From contig NZ_JAUSWB010000007.1 of the NCBI RefSeq assembly GCF_030814955.1, positions 230,659-294,658 of the forward strand: a stretch of 64,000 nt of DNA. Direction: 5' to 3'. Each line of letters starts with the position of its first letter. The first letter of the stretch is position 1. Origin of the DNA: Planomicrobium stackebrandtii. Lineage in GTDB: Bacteria; Bacillota; Bacilli; Bacillales_A; Planococcaceae. Below the pieces are notes generated by a model, which ran no database searches, was not told where the DNA came from, and worked only from the letters and a program-made list of their open reading frames with translations. The position numbers and the translations under genes are program-made. Of the stretch, positions 53,345-62,391 are shown one piece after another.

Positions 53345-54103
53345 ATGAGAAAAGTAGTTTTGGAAGTTAATAATTTAGTAAAGAAATACATAGGAAAAGG
53401 CTTCGAAGTTGAGGCATTAAAAGGTATTTCTTTCAATTTATATGCGGGGGAATTTGTTGCAATTATGGGAACTAGTGGCTCCGGAAAAAGCACTTTGCTC
53501 AATGTAATCGGCGCATTGGATGAACCAACCAGTGGCAAAATACGTTTGAACGGAGTAGATTCGGAAAGTTTCTTTACAGAACCGAAAGCGACGGACTACC
53601 GCCGTGAAAACATCGGTTTCATCTTCCAAGCCTATAACTTGTTGAAAGACTTGACGGTGGAAGAGAATATTTCGCTGCCGTTGCTCTTGAAAGAGGAATC
53701 AAAAGAAGTTATTGATAGAAAAACAACCAATATGATTGAACGGATGGGGTTAACAAAGTGGAAAGCTCATCGTCCGGTCCAATTATCGGGCGGACAGCAA
53801 CAGCGTATCGCTATTGGTCGGGCACTTATCGGTGAACCTCCAATTCTATTGGCAGACGAATTGACCGGAAACTTAGATGCCAATACGTCCGAAGAAATCT
53901 TGGATGTATTGACTTCCATGAAGGAAGAACTGAACCAAAGCATACTAGTGGTGACGCATGATCCGAAAGTGGCCACCTATGCAGATCGGGTCCTGTTTTT
54001 CCACGACGGAGCCATCATTAATGAGTATAAATGTATGGGTGAACAAGATCTTGAACACATCATGAGAATCTCCCAAGATATTTTAAAAGGTTCAGCCGTA
54101 TGA
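53345..54103 (+). CDS. MacB/LolD-type ABC transporter ATPase
   Basis: This 252-residue ATPase has Walker A GTSGSGKST, the Q-loop IFQAYNLL, the signature LSGGQQQRIAIGRAL and Walker B ILLADELTGNLD, the LADE form typical of the MacB/LolD group. ATG 53345 fits better than the GTG at 53327. It overlaps the permease gene by four bases (ATGA). Confidence 0.92.
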   Translation: MRKVVLEVNNLVKKYIGKGFEVEALKGISFNLYAGEFVAIMGTSGSGKSTLLNVIGALDEPTSGKIRLNGVDSESFFTEPKATDYRRENIGFIFQAYNLLKDLTVEENISLPLLLKEESKEVIDRKTTNMIERMGLTKWKAHRPVQLSGGQQQRIAIGRALIGEPPILLADELTGNLDANTSEEILDVLTSMKEELNQSILVVTHDPKVATYADRVLFFHDGAIINEYKCMGEQDLEHIMRISQDILKGSAV

Positions 54104-56586
54104 AATCACTCAATCAGTTGGCATTCCGTTTATTTAGAGAAAACAAGTTTCTGGTCTTCACTTCGGTTATGAGCATTGCCATCGCTGTCTCTCTGGTGAT
54201 GACGATGGCTCTATTTGCCGTAAATGCGAAACAAACCCTGCAAGATGACCTGAGAAAAATGTATGGCGATATGGATCTAGCCCTTGTTTATAGTGATGAG
54301 AACCCAGTGGAAAATGAGCAGGAATTGTTGCAAATGATATCGGACCATCCTTCAACAGTTGCTGTGTCGCAAGCATTGGTCACTCAAACGTATGTGGCGC
54401 CGCTAGGTGGAGAAGTCTACACACTGGGAATCGAAAACGATCCAATTGCGAAAAGCAGGTATAAAACAAGCGCAGATTTAACGGAAGAAACAGTCGTCAT
54501 TACAGAAAATCTGGCAGCTTCCCTTAAGCTTTCGGTGGGAGATCAAATCGAAATTGAACAAGATTCCTTTGAAATTGCTGAAATTTTGAAGAATGCTCAA
54601 GGGACAGGGATCGCTCCTGATATGGTGATTTTCGCATTGGAGAGAGCGAAGCTGTTCCATGAAGAGGAACTGTCCTATTTTAAGAATGAAACAACCGCTT
54701 TAATGGTAAAAACCGCAGAAGAAACCGACTTGATTGCAATGGCTAATGAATTCAAAAAAATTCAGCCGGACTTGCGAGTGGACATTATTGAAGAGGATGA
54801 AACAGCAAAAAGTAACTTGAATTCCCTGACGTTATTTATTGTTATTCTTTCAATACTTATTTTGATTGTCACGGCCATCATGGTCATTTCCAATTTTGAC
54901 TTGTTCATCTATAAGAATAAAAACCAGTTTGCGATTATGCGGGCGCTTGGAGCGAAAACGTCGCAGCTGGCAAAGATCATTCGAATCCAAAGCACGATGA
55001 TTACCGTTGCAGGCGCTTTACTCGGGTTAGCAATTGCTTATGCCGCGGACCAATTCCTACAGTCAATTTTTGGGAGCTGGTTTTCCGTTTCCTTGACTCA
55101 GGAGTCATTTGCATGGGAAGTAGCAATTCCTGTACTCGCTGTAGCGAGTTTGGTGATTCAACTTTTCCTCTATATCCCGGTTCTCAAATCATCAAAAATT
55201 TTGCCGTTGACGATTCTGCAGGAAAATGAAGAGCTGGATTTTAAAAACAATGGAATGCGAAAGGTAGCACTCAAAATTCTATGGATTTCATCCCTTGTAT
55301 CGCTTCTGTTTGGCGTTATTCTCGCCGTGGATGAAAGCGCGAGGGCAATGCTGATTTTATTGAGTGGTTTTTTGCTATTAGCCGGTCTTTTCTTAGCATT
55401 GCCCATGTGGCTGATTAGCCTACTAGATGCATTAATACCAACGTCCGGAAAATTCTTCTCCCGCAATGTGTTAATTGCGCTTCAGAATTTAAAGCCGCAA
55501 GTCAAAAAGAATAGCTTCGTGATTCTTTCGATTAGCGTTGTCATGATTATCGCTGTTTTCGGTTCAGTTATGCTAAGTACGATAGAGCATAATAATACAG
55601 ACTATATCAATGAACAGTTTTCTACTTCAGTGGTCATTACAAGTCGGATTCACCAATCGGAAATCGATCCGGTAAAATTGAGCGAAGAAGTACGTAACCA
55701 AGTCCATGGCGTGCAAGTCGCCTCTGTCAGCACTTTTGGTGGGGGAGAGTTGTTCGTTGAAGAAGGAACGATGTCTTTTGACTATACGCTAGGCGACCTA
55801 AAAGCATTGGAGAGTATGAAGATTGTACCGGAATTAGCAGAGAAGAATTTAGCAGAGGCAGCGATTGTATCTCCTGCATTTGCTGAAAAGCACGATTTAA
55901 AAGTCGGCGATTCCTTATCAATTGGCATCTACTCGGATGAAAAGCAACAGGCTGAATATGTGGCGACTATGGTGGTAAGTGCTGTTTCTGACGCAGTTGG
56001 CAATGGAGAAGTGCTTTTTGATTGGCAGGCGAAAGCATTAAATACTTCTTCCACTAACTTCAATAAAGCGTATGTAAATGCAGTTGATGAATCCGTGGCC
56101 ATGAGTTCTCTTGAAACCCTAACCAGTATGTATCCAGAACTCATAGTCAATACGCATGCTGCTGCACTGGAAGAAGCTTCAAACATGTTCTTGCAGCGAT
56201 GGGCCATCTTCATTTTGGTTCTGATTATACTGGTTGTTTCCGTCATGGCAGGTGTCCTGAATACCCTTCTGAACAACATACTGGCTAAACGAAAAGAGTT
56301 TGCAGTACTCCGGACAATCGGAGTCAGGCCAATGGGAATCGTGAAAATTATTGTCACACAAATCTCTTTCTATCTTTTGATTGGCCTTGTTTTCGGGGCG
56401 TTATGCGGGTTGGTGTTCTCTCTTATCGTTTCACTGATTGATTCTGGCAGAGTAGCGATCGACTTTCCTTTGATGTTGGGAGTAGCAGCGAGTATGTGGG
56501 TAGTTAGCTTGTTTATCTTTATACCCATAGGATGGGTTATGGGAAATAAGAAAATAAGTATGGAAATTCTAAGTGACAATAAGTAA
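54100..56586 (+). CDS. FtsX/MacB-type ABC permease
   Basis: This 828-residue permease has an N-terminal helix, a large extracellular domain (about residues 45-240), a first FtsX core (about 245-375, KNQFAIMRALGAKTSQLAKI), a middle helix pair, a second extracellular domain and a second FtsX core (about 695-820, KEFAVLRTIGVRPMGIVKI). Two FtsX cores on one chain suit a MacB-like mechanotransmission system rather than a simple importer. Cargo unknown; lipoprotein or antimicrobial-peptide handling is typical. No two-component system sits beside it. Confidence 0.9.
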   Translation: MKSLNQLAFRLFRENKFLVFTSVMSIAIAVSLVMTMALFAVNAKQTLQDDLRKMYGDMDLALVYSDENPVENEQELLQMISDHPSTVAVSQALVTQTYVAPLGGEVYTLGIENDPIAKSRYKTSADLTEETVVITENLAASLKLSVGDQIEIEQDSFEIAEILKNAQGTGIAPDMVIFALERAKLFHEEELSYFKNETTALMVKTAEETDLIAMANEFKKIQPDLRVDIIEEDETAKSNLNSLTLFIVILSILILIVTAIMVISNFDLFIYKNKNQFAIMRALGAKTSQLAKIIRIQSTMITVAGALLGLAIAYAADQFLQSIFGSWFSVSLTQESFAWEVAIPVLAVASLVIQLFLYIPVLKSSKILPLTILQENEELDFKNNGMRKVALKILWISSLVSLLFGVILAVDESARAMLILLSGFLLLAGLFLALPMWLISLLDALIPTSGKFFSRNVLIALQNLKPQVKKNSFVILSISVVMIIAVFGSVMLSTIEHNNTDYINEQFSTSVVITSRIHQSEIDPVKLSEEVRNQVHGVQVASVSTFGGGELFVEEGTMSFDYTLGDLKALESMKIVPELAEKNLAEAAIVSPAFAEKHDLKVGDSLSIGIYSDEKQQAEYVATMVVSAVSDAVGNGEVLFDWQAKALNTSSTNFNKAYVNAVDESVAMSSLETLTSMYPELIVNTHAAALEEASNMFLQRWAIFILVLIILVVSVMAGVLNTLLNNILAKRKEFAVLRTIGVRPMGIVKIIVTQISFYLLIGLVFGALCGLVFSLIVSLIDSGRVAIDFPLMLGVAASMWVVSLFIFIPIGWVMGNKKISMEILSDNK

Positions 56587-56612
56587 AGGAAATTTCAAAT
56601 GCTGATAAATGA

Positions 56613-56676
56613 GTTTACATATAACCATATTATCAGAAGGACAAGAAACTTAAGTATGAGCTTTTGGTCTTGTTTG
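56613..56676 (+). repeat. Composite 3' repeat (copy 6, left box and hairpin)
   Basis: TTTACATATAACCATATTAT with CAGAAG begins 27 bases after the permease stop. A hairpin (ACAAGA...TCTTGT) follows and ends in GTTTG, the first bases of the right box. It runs to the ribosome binding site of the next gene. Confidence 0.55.
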
Positions 56677-56696
56677 ATGGAAGAGAGGAAGAAATG

Positions 56697-57161
56697 ATGA
56701 ATTACATATTTCAAGCAATGACTCAGGAGCAGGCAGAAGACATCGCAACTAACTGGCATTACAACGGTGAATATTCTTTCTACGATATGGATGCAGATCA
56801 AGAAGATTTGAAGGAATTTCTTGATGCACAAAAGCGAAATGAATCTTATTTTATAGTCACTAAAAATAAAGAGGTAATAGGTTTTTATAGTTTCAATCAA
56901 ATCACTGAGGATACGATTGATATAGGATTAGGCATGAAACCTAACTTAACTGGGAATGGAAACGGTTTAGAATTCTTGAAAAATGGACTAGAATTCGCTA
57001 AATCAAAATACAATCCAAAAAAAATCACATTATCCGTAGCGACTTTTAACCAGAGAGCCATAAAAGTCTATAAAAAAGTGGGTTTTAAAGAAGAAGGAAC
57101 TTTTGTACAAGCTACTAATGGCAGCAGTTTTGAATTTTTAAAAATGGTTCTTCTTTGCTGA
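56697..57161 (+). CDS. GNAT-family acetyltransferase
   Basis: This 154-residue protein has the acetyl-CoA loop LTGNGNGLEFLKNGLEF and the late motif FNQRAIKVYKKVGFKEEGTF. Acceptor unknown. The ATG pair at 56694 and 56697 follows AGAGGAAG; the second is better spaced. Composite repeats sit on both sides. Confidence 0.82.
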   Translation: MNYIFQAMTQEQAEDIATNWHYNGEYSFYDMDADQEDLKEFLDAQKRNESYFIVTKNKEVIGFYSFNQITEDTIDIGLGMKPNLTGNGNGLEFLKNGLEFAKSKYNPKKITLSVATFNQRAIKVYKKVGFKEEGTFVQATNGSSFEFLKMVLLC

Positions 57162-57232
57162 TCTATAACTTCTGCTCTTCTAATTGAATGGAAGAAGAAA
57201 AATATCTAAATGAACAATTCATCTTAAATTAG

Positions 57233-57323
57233 CTTACATATCAGCAGTTATCGTAAGACAAGAAATTCATAAACGAATTTCTTGTCTTTTTAGTTTGCAA
57301 AAGTGTACTTTTACGAACGGTTA
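57233..57323 (+). repeat. Composite 3' repeat (copy 7, complete)
   Basis: The left box TTACATATCAGCAGTTATCG with TAAG leads into a terminator with arms AAGACAAGAAATTC and GAATTTCTTGTCTT, then GTTTGCAAAAG and the right box AAAGTGTACTTTTACGAACG (to 57319), followed by GTTA. It is the reference copy, 72 bases after the GNAT stop. Confidence 0.78.
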
Positions 57324-57461
57324 CTTTAGAGAACTTATGAATTTTTCGGTGACTATTCAGTGTCACTTCGAGAGATAATCTTATTTACAAAAAGACCCAT
57401 TTTTCTCGAATGTATAATACAATAGAAAAAGTGAAATAATCATCATACAAAGGGGTATTCC

Positions 57462-58352
57462 ATGAAGAAACCGATTAAAATTTTCTTTCTCATTTCGGTT
57501 CTAATTTTTTCTTTAGGATTTCTACTGCTGCTAGGCGGAAGTTTCTTTTTACATAAAGTCTTAGAGGAAGAAATTGACCCAGATATTACATATATTCAGT
57601 CGATGAAGGCCTTTCTAACTCAAAATGCAGAAGGAGAAAGTGAAAAGCAAATAAAAGAATCCTCCATGCGGCAGGATTATCAACACATTTCCATCTACTA
57701 TGAAAAAAATTTCTCTGCCCTTTTGCCAATTACCAAAGAAATACTGGACTTGGCCATCGCCAAAAATGAAAAACTCTTCGGTGGAACCAGTCTGGTCCCG
57801 ATTGATTTACTGGTCTTTGAGAATCTTGAAGAGTTGAGAGGATTCTCTGAACTTGAAGCTGTAGATGGATTCTATTCTGATTTCGATAAAGTGTTGGCTT
57901 TTCATAACTCAAAGAAGGAACTTATACTGGCAGAGGACAAACTTGCCTTATACGCTTTTCAGAAAATGGTGCTGCATGAATACACTCATTATGTATTTGC
58001 TCGGAAAGCGCAAAATCCAGCTGATTATCCCATGTGGTTTATAGAAGGGGCGGCTGAATACATAGGAACTGACCCTAACGAAGTAAACTTCCCATATTTT
58101 GAGAAGATTTCTTTTGATCAACTAAAAAGCACTGAACAATGGCAGGAAGCTCGGACAATCCCGACGGGTGACCCCTATGTGCAAAGCTACTATGCTTTCG
58201 AGTTTCTAACATCGAAATATGGGGAAGAAGTGATTAAACAAATCATCGATTCAGTGGATGAAACTCGAAATTTTGAAGAAAGTTTTACTGAAATCACCGG
58301 ATTAACAGTTCTTGAATTAGAAAGTATGTTTCTAAGCTCTTATAAAGACTGA
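57462..58352 (+). CDS. Membrane-anchored gluzincin-like metalloprotease
   Basis: This 296-residue protein has an N-terminal membrane helix (about residues 10-30) and an extracellular domain with the zinc motif HEYTH (His172, Glu173, His176) and the third ligand Glu in FIEGAAEYIG about 23 residues on, the layout of the peptidase MA (M1/M4-like) clan. All zinc ligands are present. Substrate unknown. Ribosome binding site AAAGGGG. A second, soluble HExxH protein follows. Confidence 0.75.
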   Translation: MKKPIKIFFLISVLIFSLGFLLLLGGSFFLHKVLEEEIDPDITYIQSMKAFLTQNAEGESEKQIKESSMRQDYQHISIYYEKNFSALLPITKEILDLAIAKNEKLFGGTSLVPIDLLVFENLEELRGFSELEAVDGFYSDFDKVLAFHNSKKELILAEDKLALYAFQKMVLHEYTHYVFARKAQNPADYPMWFIEGAAEYIGTDPNEVNFPYFEKISFDQLKSTEQWQEARTIPTGDPYVQSYYAFEFLTSKYGEEVIKQIIDSVDETRNFEESFTEITGLTVLELESMFLSSYKD

Positions 58353-58408
58353 AATAATTTACCGCCATTTCAATATAACTATCCAAGAAGATTTCAAGAG
58401 ATTAGGAT

Positions 58409-58495
58409 GAACATATCAAACTGACCTGAAGGGAAGAAGCTAGTTGAGCTTTTCTCTTCTTTTTGTTTGGAAAAGTGTACTTTTACGAACGGTTT
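58409..58495 (+). repeat. Composite 3' repeat (copy 8, complete)
   Basis: GAACATATCAAACTGACCTG is a degenerate left box, 57 bases after the stop. The hairpin AGGGAAGAAGCTA/AGCTTTTCTCTTC with a T tract follows, then GTTTGGAAAAG and the right box AAAGTGTACTTTTACGAACG. Confidence 0.72.
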
Positions 58496-58614
58496 ATTCC
58501 TCAAAAAACTTCATCCAAATTATGTTAAAGTTAAAGTAAGAGTATTTGATCAATTTGAGAAATGCTAATTTTTATCTATTCAAAGAAATAATGCGAAAAG
58601 AAGGGGTTTAGTAA

Positions 58615-59364
58615 ATGAAGCATATTTATGCCTTTGAAGAGATAAGGGAATATGAAAAGCATCAAGATGTTATTCAGCGTTTTAGTGAACGGTTAGACGA
58701 GTACCAATTACTCTTAGAAGAAGAGTATGCCTTAGTAGACAAACCAAAAGGCGTGGTTTGGACTTCAGCAGAAGCAGCAACATCTATTTTTTCTGATCTG
58801 CCGATTCCTGCATTTACGAATAAAGACACGATTTACATAACACCGGATGTAAAGGCTTGGAGAAAACTATTTATGCAGCAACTGGACGGGAAAGACCTTC
58901 CTCATATTCAACGTTTTTACGAACAGCTTTCTGAGAATCACATACTTACAATATTAGGTCACGAATTAACCCACCATTCAGACTTGTTTTTAGATGAATT
59001 TGAAGATGAACGAGAAGATAGTATTTGGTTTGAAGAAGGAATGTGTGAGTATTTGCCACGAAAACTTCTTTTAACTGATAGGGAATTCAATGAAATATCA
59101 ACGATAGAGAAGGAATTAGTGGACGTGTTTACAAGAGAATACGGAAATCGGTCTTTAGATGAATTTGGAAGCAATTCCTATACAGCAAGTTTATCGAGCA
59201 TCATGTTTGATTATTGGAGAAGTTTTCTTGCCATTAAGTATTTGGTAGAAAATCGATTTCATAATAATGTAAATTTGGTTTTTGAAGAATATCACAAATG
59301 GGATTCAGAAGGACGAAAAGTTTCCCTTACTGAATATTTCAAGTTAGAAAAAACTTCGCTGTAA
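58615..59364 (+). CDS. Soluble HExxH metalloprotease-like protein
   Basis: This 249-residue protein has HELTHH (His116, Glu117, His120) and a downstream WFEEGMCEYLP that supplies the third ligand, as in its upstream neighbour. There is no signal peptide or membrane helix, so it is cytoplasmic unless exported by another route. The N-terminal half is not similar to the neighbour by eye. Function unknown. AAAAGAAGGGG precedes the start. Confidence 0.7.
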   Translation: MKHIYAFEEIREYEKHQDVIQRFSERLDEYQLLLEEEYALVDKPKGVVWTSAEAATSIFSDLPIPAFTNKDTIYITPDVKAWRKLFMQQLDGKDLPHIQRFYEQLSENHILTILGHELTHHSDLFLDEFEDEREDSIWFEEGMCEYLPRKLLLTDREFNEISTIEKELVDVFTREYGNRSLDEFGSNSYTASLSSIMFDYWRSFLAIKYLVENRFHNNVNLVFEEYHKWDSEGRKVSLTEYFKLEKTSL

Positions 59365-59435
59365 GTATTTATCTAGAATTTCACGTCGATAATCTAGCAA
59401 TATAAAGTACTCTTAATTAATGATGTATTAAAAAG

Positions 59436-59546
59436 TTTACATATCATGAGGTTATCAAAAGCTGCATAAATAGAAGGGGAGAATAGGCTGATTAAAGCTT
59501 ATTTTCTCCCTTTTTATATGTGGAAGTATAATTTTACAAATAGTTG
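59436..59546 (+). repeat. Composite 3' repeat (copy 9, degenerate right box)
   Basis: The left box TTTACATATCATGAGGTTAT with CAAAAG lies 72 bases after the stop. The terminator AGGGGAGAATAGGCT/AAGCTTATTTTCTCCCT has a T tract. The right box has decayed to GGAAGTATAATTTTACAAAT. I see no gene in 59547-59771. Confidence 0.65.
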
Positions 59547-59771
59547 CTTTGAGCGTAGGTTTGTAATGATGCTCGCTGAATGCTTTAGTTTAGAAGTTTT
59601 TAATTTTCAAAGATGATAAAATGAAGGTAGATAGTGATACGCAGATTAATCGGTAGGGCAGTGAAAAGGGAGAAGGAGAAGGAATGGAAAATTCATTGTT
59701 AATGAGAACGAATGCTACTTTTTCGTTAAACTTTTTAATTTATATTCAAAACATTTTCCTCATAAAAGCAT

Positions 59772-59902
59772 CCCTGTGTCAGGCAAAATTCTAATTATAC
59801 AAAAATACTGTATGAAGAATCCTCCGCATTCAGAAATAGGAGAGATTCTTCATGCAGTTTCGTGTCTTAGCTAAAGTATTCATAAATGTTTGATACACAG
59901 GG
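59772..59902 (+). ncRNA. Possible structured leader or small RNA
   Basis: An inner hairpin pairs CTGTATGAAGAAT (59808-59820) with ATTCTTCATGCAG (59845-59857), with one G-U pair and further CTCC/GGAG pairing. An outer helix pairs CCCTGTGT (59772-59779) with ACACAGGG (59895-59902). It lies just upstream of the DUF6688-like gene. It matches no riboswitch I recognise and a plain terminator is an alternative for the inner part. Confidence 0.35.
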
Positions 59903-59926
59903 AACATTTGGGAACTTCTGGAAAAA

Positions 59927-61195
59927 GTGCATCCACTAAAGCAGCTCATCAGTCAAAATCTTCCGGATATTCTTATTATCGAGGAACTTTCCTCGGATGG
60001 AAGCGGTCTTTATGTTGGAAGAAAGGAGGAGAGTAACATCAACTTGCTCTATATCCTGCTCGGTATTCTATTTTTCTCCATACCTATCTATACTTTTATG
60101 CGGATGGTTTGGAGTTTGACCGGTAAAAACAAAAAAGATGCCGCTGTTATAAACGATACAAAGTCTCAAGCTATTGAAATCTGTTATTACTTTTTGGTTC
60201 TCGGCATCATTGCTCTCGGGCTGTTGCTGAATGATTTGGGAGTTGAAGGAGGGATGCCGCTTAACGTCTATGAAATGACAGGTAAGGCAGCAACATCGTA
60301 TGCTGCTCTTTCGCAGGAAAGCATTTTTACTATAGCCGCATTTTTGGTTTTAAGCAGTTTGGCTTACTCGCTGCTGATTGCGGAAAAAGGCAATTTATCG
60401 CCTGTTGTAAACGCCGTCTGCAGTTCGCTGCTGATTTTGAATATAATATTCACAATCATTTATTTTACACATACGGGTTTTCTATATAATCAAGCAGTAT
60501 TTGGCATCGATTTTTCTATTTTCCTTCTTCAAATCGGCTATGCATCTTTAAGCTTTTTGTATATCGCCAAACTGAAAGATTCACTGGACCATTTTTTGAA
60601 AGAGCAAGAAAAACAAGAACATCAACCAGACAATAAATTCATGTTATTTCTGTATCGCATATCATTCAGCTATCAAAGGCTGCCTGTTTTATGGAGTTTG
60701 CTTTTATTCCCCGTCCTCATTGCCGTTCAATTGGTTTTGATCCTTTTCGGCCAGCGTCCCGACAGCGCGATTCGCGTCTTTCTCGATACCAGCAGCTTCA
60801 CTTATTCCAGGCTGCCGGCGCCAAAACCGGAAATTATTCAAGGAGACGGTCATTACCTTTGCACCGTTTCTGTCAAAGGGCATAAAGAACTGGTCAAGCC
60901 GGTTCGGGCAGGAGTCCGCCACGGCAACAGATTCGTCGTCAACCGCCAGCTGCTTGTGGCAAACGCATTTGAAAACATTCTTGAAGAGTACACGCCGAAA
61001 TGCCATAAAGCGATTCGGAAATTTTATGATAAACATGGTTATCCCCTCAGCAGGCACATCAATTCGAAATGGACTGCAGATATCGTGTATATATTGATGA
61101 AACCTTTGGAATGGCTGTTTTTGCTCGTTTTGTATACGGTTGACAAAAATCCTGAAAATAGAATCAACGTACAATATAGTGAATTGAGAAAATGA
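59927..61195 (+). CDS. Multi-helix membrane protein (DUF6688-like)
   Basis: This protein has about seven hydrophobic helices in its first 290 residues, then a conserved soluble part: YLCTVSVKGHKELVKPVRAG, NRFVVNRQLLVANAFENILE, CHKAIRKFYDKHGYPLSRHI and a last membrane-near stretch MKPLEWLFLLVLYTVDKNPE. This end resembles DUF6688, of unknown function. The start is uncertain: GTG 59927 has a weak ribosome binding site, whereas AAAGGAGGAG at 60022 points to TTG 60044. It is followed 47 bases later by the Asp-box protein gene, probably in one operon. Confidence 0.6.
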   Translation: MHPLKQLISQNLPDILIIEELSSDGSGLYVGRKEESNINLLYILLGILFFSIPIYTFMRMVWSLTGKNKKDAAVINDTKSQAIEICYYFLVLGIIALGLLLNDLGVEGGMPLNVYEMTGKAATSYAALSQESIFTIAAFLVLSSLAYSLLIAEKGNLSPVVNAVCSSLLILNIIFTIIYFTHTGFLYNQAVFGIDFSIFLLQIGYASLSFLYIAKLKDSLDHFLKEQEKQEHQPDNKFMLFLYRISFSYQRLPVLWSLLLFPVLIAVQLVLILFGQRPDSAIRVFLDTSSFTYSRLPAPKPEIIQGDGHYLCTVSVKGHKELVKPVRAGVRHGNRFVVNRQLLVANAFENILEEYTPKCHKAIRKFYDKHGYPLSRHINSKWTADIVYILMKPLEWLFLLVLYTVDKNPENRINVQYSELRK

Positions 61196-61242
61196 AATCT
61201 GATACGTTGGAATCACTAAACTTTATCTTAGAGGAGTTCTAA

Positions 61243-62208
61243 ATGGAAACAGATAAAAAACAGCGGCAGCCGAGAATCTGGCTGATTAATATCGTGCTGT
61301 TCCTGGCCATTACAGCGGGAGCTGCAGGTTATTATTATTTTTTCACCAAAGATGACTTGAATCTGTCTACAGAATCAGTTGAAGACAACGCTGGAAGCAT
61401 TGAAGAAGACATGGCATTCACCTTGCCGGATGAAAACAGCCGCTACCAGCTTGGAAATGGAGAACTGAAAGTGACGTATGACAACGGTGCCAACTGGGAA
61501 ACCGTTCCTGTATCGATGGAAGAATTGTTTGCGGGAGATTACAGCGGGTCCAGTCAGGAGCTGATTGATGAAAGCTATGAGATCACGCAGAGCAGGACAG
61601 CGTTTGTAATAGGGGAAGAAATAATGAGCAGCGATAATTCTTACTCGACGGTTCATTTGCAGCTGCTTGTGTCCACTGATAAAGGAAAATCGTGGAGCAA
61701 AGCAGAAATCACTCAATTACCGAGCATCCGGGCGCGGTTCTTTGGCTTCACCTCGGCGCAGGATGGCTATGCGATTGTTACGAACGACCGGACCATGGGC
61801 TTTGAAGCGAATGCCGTCTACAAAACCGATGACGCAGGAAACACTTGGCGGCGTGCTGGTTCTGTCGAAGAAACAAATCAGCATGTAACGGACGGCGCGT
61901 TTATTGACAAGAATCTGGGCTTTATTTCCTTTGGGGCCGTCAGTGTCAATTTTGAACCCGAACGCCCGTCTTTATACCGGACAGCGGATGGCGGCGTAAA
62001 TTGGGAAGAGGTGGAAGTGCCGGTTCCAGAGGAATATAAAGGGATTTTTACGATAGCAGAAATGCCGGTTTTCGAAGGCTCTGAAGGAACTTTGCATGTC
62101 AATCAAGGGCCGATGGGCGATTATCAAGGCGGCAAAGTGCTCGCTGAATTTACCTCGGCAGACAATGGTGCTTCATGGACATTTGCGAAAGTTGTCGATC
62201 CGAAATAA
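61243..62208 (+). CDS. Membrane-anchored Asp-box (BNR) beta-propeller protein
   Basis: This 321-residue protein has one N-terminal helix (residues 11-35) and an extracellular domain with repeated Asp-box motifs: VSTDKGKSWSK, KTDDAGNTWRR, RTADGGVNWEE and TSADNGASWTF, plus an early degenerate TYDNGANWET. Asp boxes cap the blades of sialidase-like and photosystem-stability-factor-like propellers. No catalytic sialidase residues are recognised, so a binding or assembly role is likelier. AGAGGAG precedes the start. It may work with the upstream membrane protein. Confidence 0.72.
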   Translation: METDKKQRQPRIWLINIVLFLAITAGAAGYYYFFTKDDLNLSTESVEDNAGSIEEDMAFTLPDENSRYQLGNGELKVTYDNGANWETVPVSMEELFAGDYSGSSQELIDESYEITQSRTAFVIGEEIMSSDNSYSTVHLQLLVSTDKGKSWSKAEITQLPSIRARFFGFTSAQDGYAIVTNDRTMGFEANAVYKTDDAGNTWRRAGSVEETNQHVTDGAFIDKNLGFISFGAVSVNFEPERPSLYRTADGGVNWEEVEVPVPEEYKGIFTIAEMPVFEGSEGTLHVNQGPMGDYQGGKVLAEFTSADNGASWTFAKVVDPK

Positions 62209-62225
62209 AAAAAGTGCGGTTCCTA

Positions 62226-62320
62226 TGAACTGAGCCCCATTTAATGGACAGTTTAATAAAAGCACCCTGCAGCTAGGCTGCAATCAGATGGCTTCGGTAT
62301 TGTGCCGGAGTTATCTTTTT
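62226..62320 (-). mobile_element. IS3-family end with transposase C-terminal remnant
   Basis: The plus strand starts TGAACTGAGCCCCATTTAAT, a terminal repeat of IS3-family (IS150-group) type. Read on the minus strand, 62320-62273 encodes KKITPAQYRSHLIAA and a stop, the usual last residues of an IS3 OrfB transposase. A small hairpin TGCAGC/GCTGCA overlaps the stop. The rest of the element is missing; a composite-repeat right box starts 27 bases further on. It is a decayed relic. Confidence 0.65.
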
Positions 62321-62346
62321 TTGGTCCTATTTAGCTATTTTAGGAC

Positions 62347-62374
62347 GTTTGTAAAGGTGTCCTTTTACGAACGG
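62347..62374 (+). repeat. Composite repeat, right box (copy 10)
   Basis: GTTTGTAAAGG is followed by TGTCCTTTTACGAACGG; the change A-to-G in one arm is matched by T-to-C in the other (AAAGG/CCTTT), so pairing is kept. No left box precedes it; an IS3 relic does. Confidence 0.68.
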
Positions 62375-62391
62375 TTCTTTTATCAAAGGAA

